Positions 60,566 through 64,000 of a stretch of DNA of 64,000 nucleotides are shown here, piece by piece. The notes beneath the pieces were generated by a model. The model had not been told where the DNA came from and made no database searches. It saw nothing but the letters and a program-made list of their open reading frames with translations. The translations under genes were made by a program, and so were the position numbers. This DNA comes from Lineus longissimus. Taxonomy: Eukaryota > Nemertea > Pilidiophora > Heteronemertea > Lineidae. The stretch spans positions 17,221,808 through 17,285,807 of the forward strand of contig NC_088315.1 of NCBI RefSeq assembly GCF_910592395.1, read 5' to 3'. How positions within the stretch are numbered: the stretch's first letter is position 1; each line of letters begins with the position of its first letter.

Positions 60566-61310
60566 GTGGCCCCAGCAGGGACTGCAATTCTTTGTTGACT
60601 ACACGCCAGTTGACATCATGAGAATTTCCACGTTCTCATGCAAATTATCTAATTACCTCTTCCTGATAGCTGGATGCATGTCTTCATGGCTAATTGCGGC
60701 CTACTCGTAAGAGCGTCTAATAGTTGTTTGGTGTCTATTAAAAAGAGTCCACATCGCATCACGTAAACGTGTAACTGTCATCGCAGTACTGTTCGTCACA
60801 TCAGTCATTACAAGTCTCCACCGGCCAATTTTACTGAATATCTATTTCGATTACGGCATGAAAATATGTCACTACATAGGTGGCGCCACAATGCAATTAG
60901 TTCTGTCACAGGTGGATTGGGGTTTGTATTTCTATATACCATGCATCGTCATTGTTTTGGAAAACATCGCCATTCTCGTCGGAATTTTCAAGGGTTCGCG
61001 TAAACGTTCAACGTCCCAAGCACTGCCATCGCATAAGGGAACATTCGATACGAAGGTTTTGTGGAATCTCTTGGTCGTTTCCACAACATACATCGTACTA
61101 ATGACACCAAGTGCTTTTCTTTGGTTACTCTACGTTATTTTGGCAAACTCAAACTCGACGCCACAATTTATGAATCTACTGGTAAAAGCTGCGGGATTTG
61201 GTGACATTATCGGTATGTGTAATTTCAGTTTAAACTTCATTATCTATGGCTTGACACTGCCTTTTTACCGGCAAGATATACATCGCATGTTCTGTTGCTC
61301 CAAGAAATAG
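60566..61310 (+). pseudogene. Rhodopsin-like GPCR, copy 4 (5'-truncated)
   Basis: Similarity begins in TM2/TM3 (GPSRDCN region) with no TM1. A TAA interrupts the E-R motif at the end of TM3 (about 60710). From 60858 the frame is open through TM7 and the CCSKK tail. Inverted relative to copies 1-3. Confidence 0.85.
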
Positions 61311-61329
61311 TTGAAATGGGACTAAAGCA

Positions 61330-62960
61330 TAATATTGTAACGTGACAGAATTTGCTGTTTCTCTCTAGAGCGACAACGTGATCATTGTTTGTTGTTAAGA
61401 TGATCGACGTATGTTGCACAGGCAAAATTCGGTGTTGTCGGCCACCATGTGTCGGCAGGTCAGATCACATTTCGCCAGTGTCAAACAGTTCACACAGGTT
61501 GCGCATCAAGGAACGCACTGAATTTGAATCTCTTTGCTCGGTATAATATAAAGTGTCACTGATCACTTTAGTGGATACTGGCACTATAAACAGGTATTGG
61601 AAAACTTTGCATTGGACAGGAAAAGTCTGGACTGCAGTCATCACTCTCCGCCGCCTGGAACTAATGAACTGGTGCCCTGTCCAAGCTCATTTCCCAATAC
61701 CCCATCGGTTCTCAATATTATTGAAACAGGAGTATCATGGAGCCAGAAAAGGTTGCAGAATCTCCCTCCAAAGGGGATCCAATCAGAATGGCAGGTGCTG
61801 CATGATTGAACTAGCCATACGTTCGATGTGCATCATTTGAAGACATTCTAGTAACCGAGTGACCACGTAACTAGCTAGGCGCAACATATACATGCAGAAC
61901 ACTACCCTTACAATTAGGGGAACAAGAACTCTGTGAACAAAGATACGGACCCCCTTAATAGCACAATCGAGTATGCCTGAGAAATGATTTCGTAATGCCA
62001 AAATCTAATATAGCTGCCAATTTGCCCCCCCCCCCCCCCCCCAGTTCTTTTATAACTTTTAACATGCAAGTACATTCTTGTCCCTTGTCCAGCCAAAGAC
62101 CGACCAACATCGCACATTTCGTTAACTTTTCTGCCAAGTGCCTTGCCCAAGGAACTACACCTCACACTTGGTGACCCTTCTGCATGCCAAGTGCCTTACC
62201 CAAGGACCCACTCCCCAGCTACCAACATAAGCACACGCTCTGAGCTCCCAATTCCCACTTGGAAATAATAATGTTGGCAGCACACAGGCGGTGGAGAGCG
62301 ATGACTGTCAGTCCAGTGTTTCCTAGTCCAACCCATAGTTTTGTAATCCATAGTTTTCCAATACCCACAATAAACACCCTCATTTTTATTGACTTAATTT
62401 GATTAATGTCATGTATGTTCATCACAATCAAAACAGCAAAGAATAAAACCAGTTATTTCGGTCTCATACACTGAAAAGTCATTTGGTTTTATTTAGCGTC
62501 TCTGAAAATAATTTCATCCAAGTTCGAACATCGTTCAGCTGACAGAGTCACATTAAAGAGTTAATTCAACAGCTTCGTCTACTACTACTGGTCAACAGCT
62601 AACATCACTGTAGGCAATTTAGTTGTTAGTTGATATTTGGTTGGAGGCGTTAGTCTGTTGGCCCAAGCGGAAACAACTACGAGTCTTTTTAGGCACAGGC
62701 TACTACCCTTGTGTGGTCTTACTGATACAATGGCCAAGGATTTTACCCGCGAACTAACATCTTTTTTGTTCCGTTCCGTGATTGCTGCAGGTTCCAGCGA
62801 CAAATATCGTTCTTTGGCAGTACGCTTAATATTTCATTGTTCACAATATAGCCTAGAAATGCAGCGCGAAAAAACAGAAGCCCAATTCAGTAGACAACTG
62901 GTTTTTAAGTGTAAATGATTTATCAGCACTTTGAAATATCACAACATGAACCAAATATTG
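61330..62960. repeat. Inverted copy of the GPCR-unit flank
   Basis: Reverse complement of the flank in units 1 and 2. It shows that copies 4 and 5 arose by inverted duplication of the unit. Confidence 0.75.
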
Positions 62961-62976
62961 GATAAAAAACATGAGG

Positions 62977-63964
62977 ATGTCTTCAAACACCAATAGCGTC
63001 CACATCACGGACGTCACTTACTCTGGTGGACCAACTACTAGAATTCGCTCAAAGCTACGTCACGATTATCATCGTTTTTCTAGGACTTTTCGGTAACGGA
63101 CTCTCTCTCACTGTGTTCGTACGCTGTAGGAAGAGGCGAGATGCCAGCGTACAGTATTTAAGCTGCTTGGCTATCTCGGATTCGGCATATTTATTGGGGA
63201 ATATGATCTTAGTGTGGCCCCAGCAAGGACTGCAATTCATTGTTAACTACACGCCAGTTGCCATCATGAGAATCTCCACGTTCTCCTGCAAATTGTCTAA
63301 TTACCTCCTCTTGATAGCTGGATGCATGTCTTCATGGCTTATTGCGGCCTACTCGATAGAGCGTGTAATAGTTGTTTGGTGTCCATTAAAAAGAGTCCAC
63401 ATCACATCACGTAAACGTGTAACTGTCATCGCAGTACTGTTCGTCACATCAGTCATTACAAGTCTCCATCGGCCAATATTAATTTCACTAAATATTAATT
63501 TCGATTACGGCATGAAAATATGTAACTATATAGGTGGCGCCACAATGCAATTGGTTCTGACACAGGTGGATTGGGGTTTGTATTTCTATATACCATGCCT
63601 CGTCATTATTGTGGCAAACATCGCCATTCTCGTCGGAATTTTCAAAGGTTCGCGAAAACGTTCAACGTCCTAAGCAATGCCATCGCAAAAGGGAACATCC
63701 GATACCAAGGTTTTGTTGAATCTCTTGGTCGTTTCCACAACATACATCGTTCTAATGACACCAAGTGCTTTTCTTTGGTTACTCTACGTTATTTTGGCAA
63801 ATTCAAACTCGACGCCACAATTTATGAATCTACTGGTAAAAGCTGCGGGATTTGGTAGCGTTATCAGTCTGTGTAATTTCAGTTTAAACTTCATTATTTA
63901 TGGCTTGACACTACCTTTTTACCGGGAAGATATACATCACATGTTCTGTTGCTCCAAAAAATAG
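62977..63964 (+). pseudogene. Rhodopsin-like GPCR, copy 5 (N-terminal deletion and one stop)
   Basis: A deletion of about 14 bases near 63,016 shifts the frame in the N-terminal tail. The seven-helix frame then runs from 63026 to a TAA at 63671-63673, replacing a glutamine codon of the other copies (STS-stop-AMP), and continues in the same frame to 63964. Confidence 0.85.
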
Positions 63965-64000
63965 TTGAAATGGGACTAAAGCATAATATTGTTACGTGAC

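Overview
This is animal nuclear DNA, probably from a marine invertebrate; I cannot name the species. Coding exons have GT-AG introns, and the genes are of animal type (a polycystin-1-like channel, a LamG-domain gene, a tandem family of rhodopsin-like receptors). Several classes of eukaryotic transposon are present. There is no bacterial-style organisation.

Region 1 (1 to about 16,600) is one compact, AT-rich, virus-like element of the Polinton/Maverick (adintovirus-like) type, cut by the left edge. It holds a protein-primed family B DNA polymerase with an embedded endonuclease-VII-like finger, a chromodomain integrase, an FtsK/HerA-type packaging ATPase, two related capsid-like proteins, several membrane or coiled-coil proteins, two related zinc-finger proteins, a 47-residue two-knuckle protein, and an HNH endonuclease-like protein with N-terminal zinc clusters. 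I recognise no double-jelly-roll major capsid protein or protease; they may lie off the left edge. The element is decaying: three genes carry an in-frame stop, two a one-base frameshift (one of these is also among the three with a stop), one has GTG where ATG is expected, and a small hairpin element truncates another.

The most striking feature of Region 1 is a family of about 41 short repeats found nowhere else in the window. Each is two mini-hairpins side by side: GAGC-3 nt-GCTC, a 3-nt spacer, then GGAC-3 nt-GTCC. Copies in a cluster sit on an exact 30-bp register whatever their orientation. Stem changes are compensated, and copies lie inside at least eight coding regions in several reading frames without introducing an internal stop. 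Where the usual TGA spacer would be an in-frame stop, it is CGA, AGA or GGA (six of six cases).

Region 2 (16,600-28,850) is host sequence. After repeat-rich noncoding DNA come the last exons of a polycystin-1-like gene on the + strand (PLAT domain, transmembrane block, extracellular polycystin domain, channel domain, coiled-coil tail, stop at 28,847). Region 3 (29,169-49,713) is a direct segmental duplication of about 5.3 kb carrying part of a minus-strand LamG gene. Copy 1 has no large insertions. Copy 2 has been expanded by a 6.1-kb tyrosine-recombinase retrotransposon (Ngaro/PAT type with split direct repeats), two LINE fragments with target-site duplications and a 190-bp MITE, so copy 1 gives the empty site for each. 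Region 4 (51,600-64,000) is an array of five peptide-receptor-like GPCR copies, three on the minus and two on the plus strand. Only the third is intact. The array units also carry 3' ends of a CR1/L2-like LINE.
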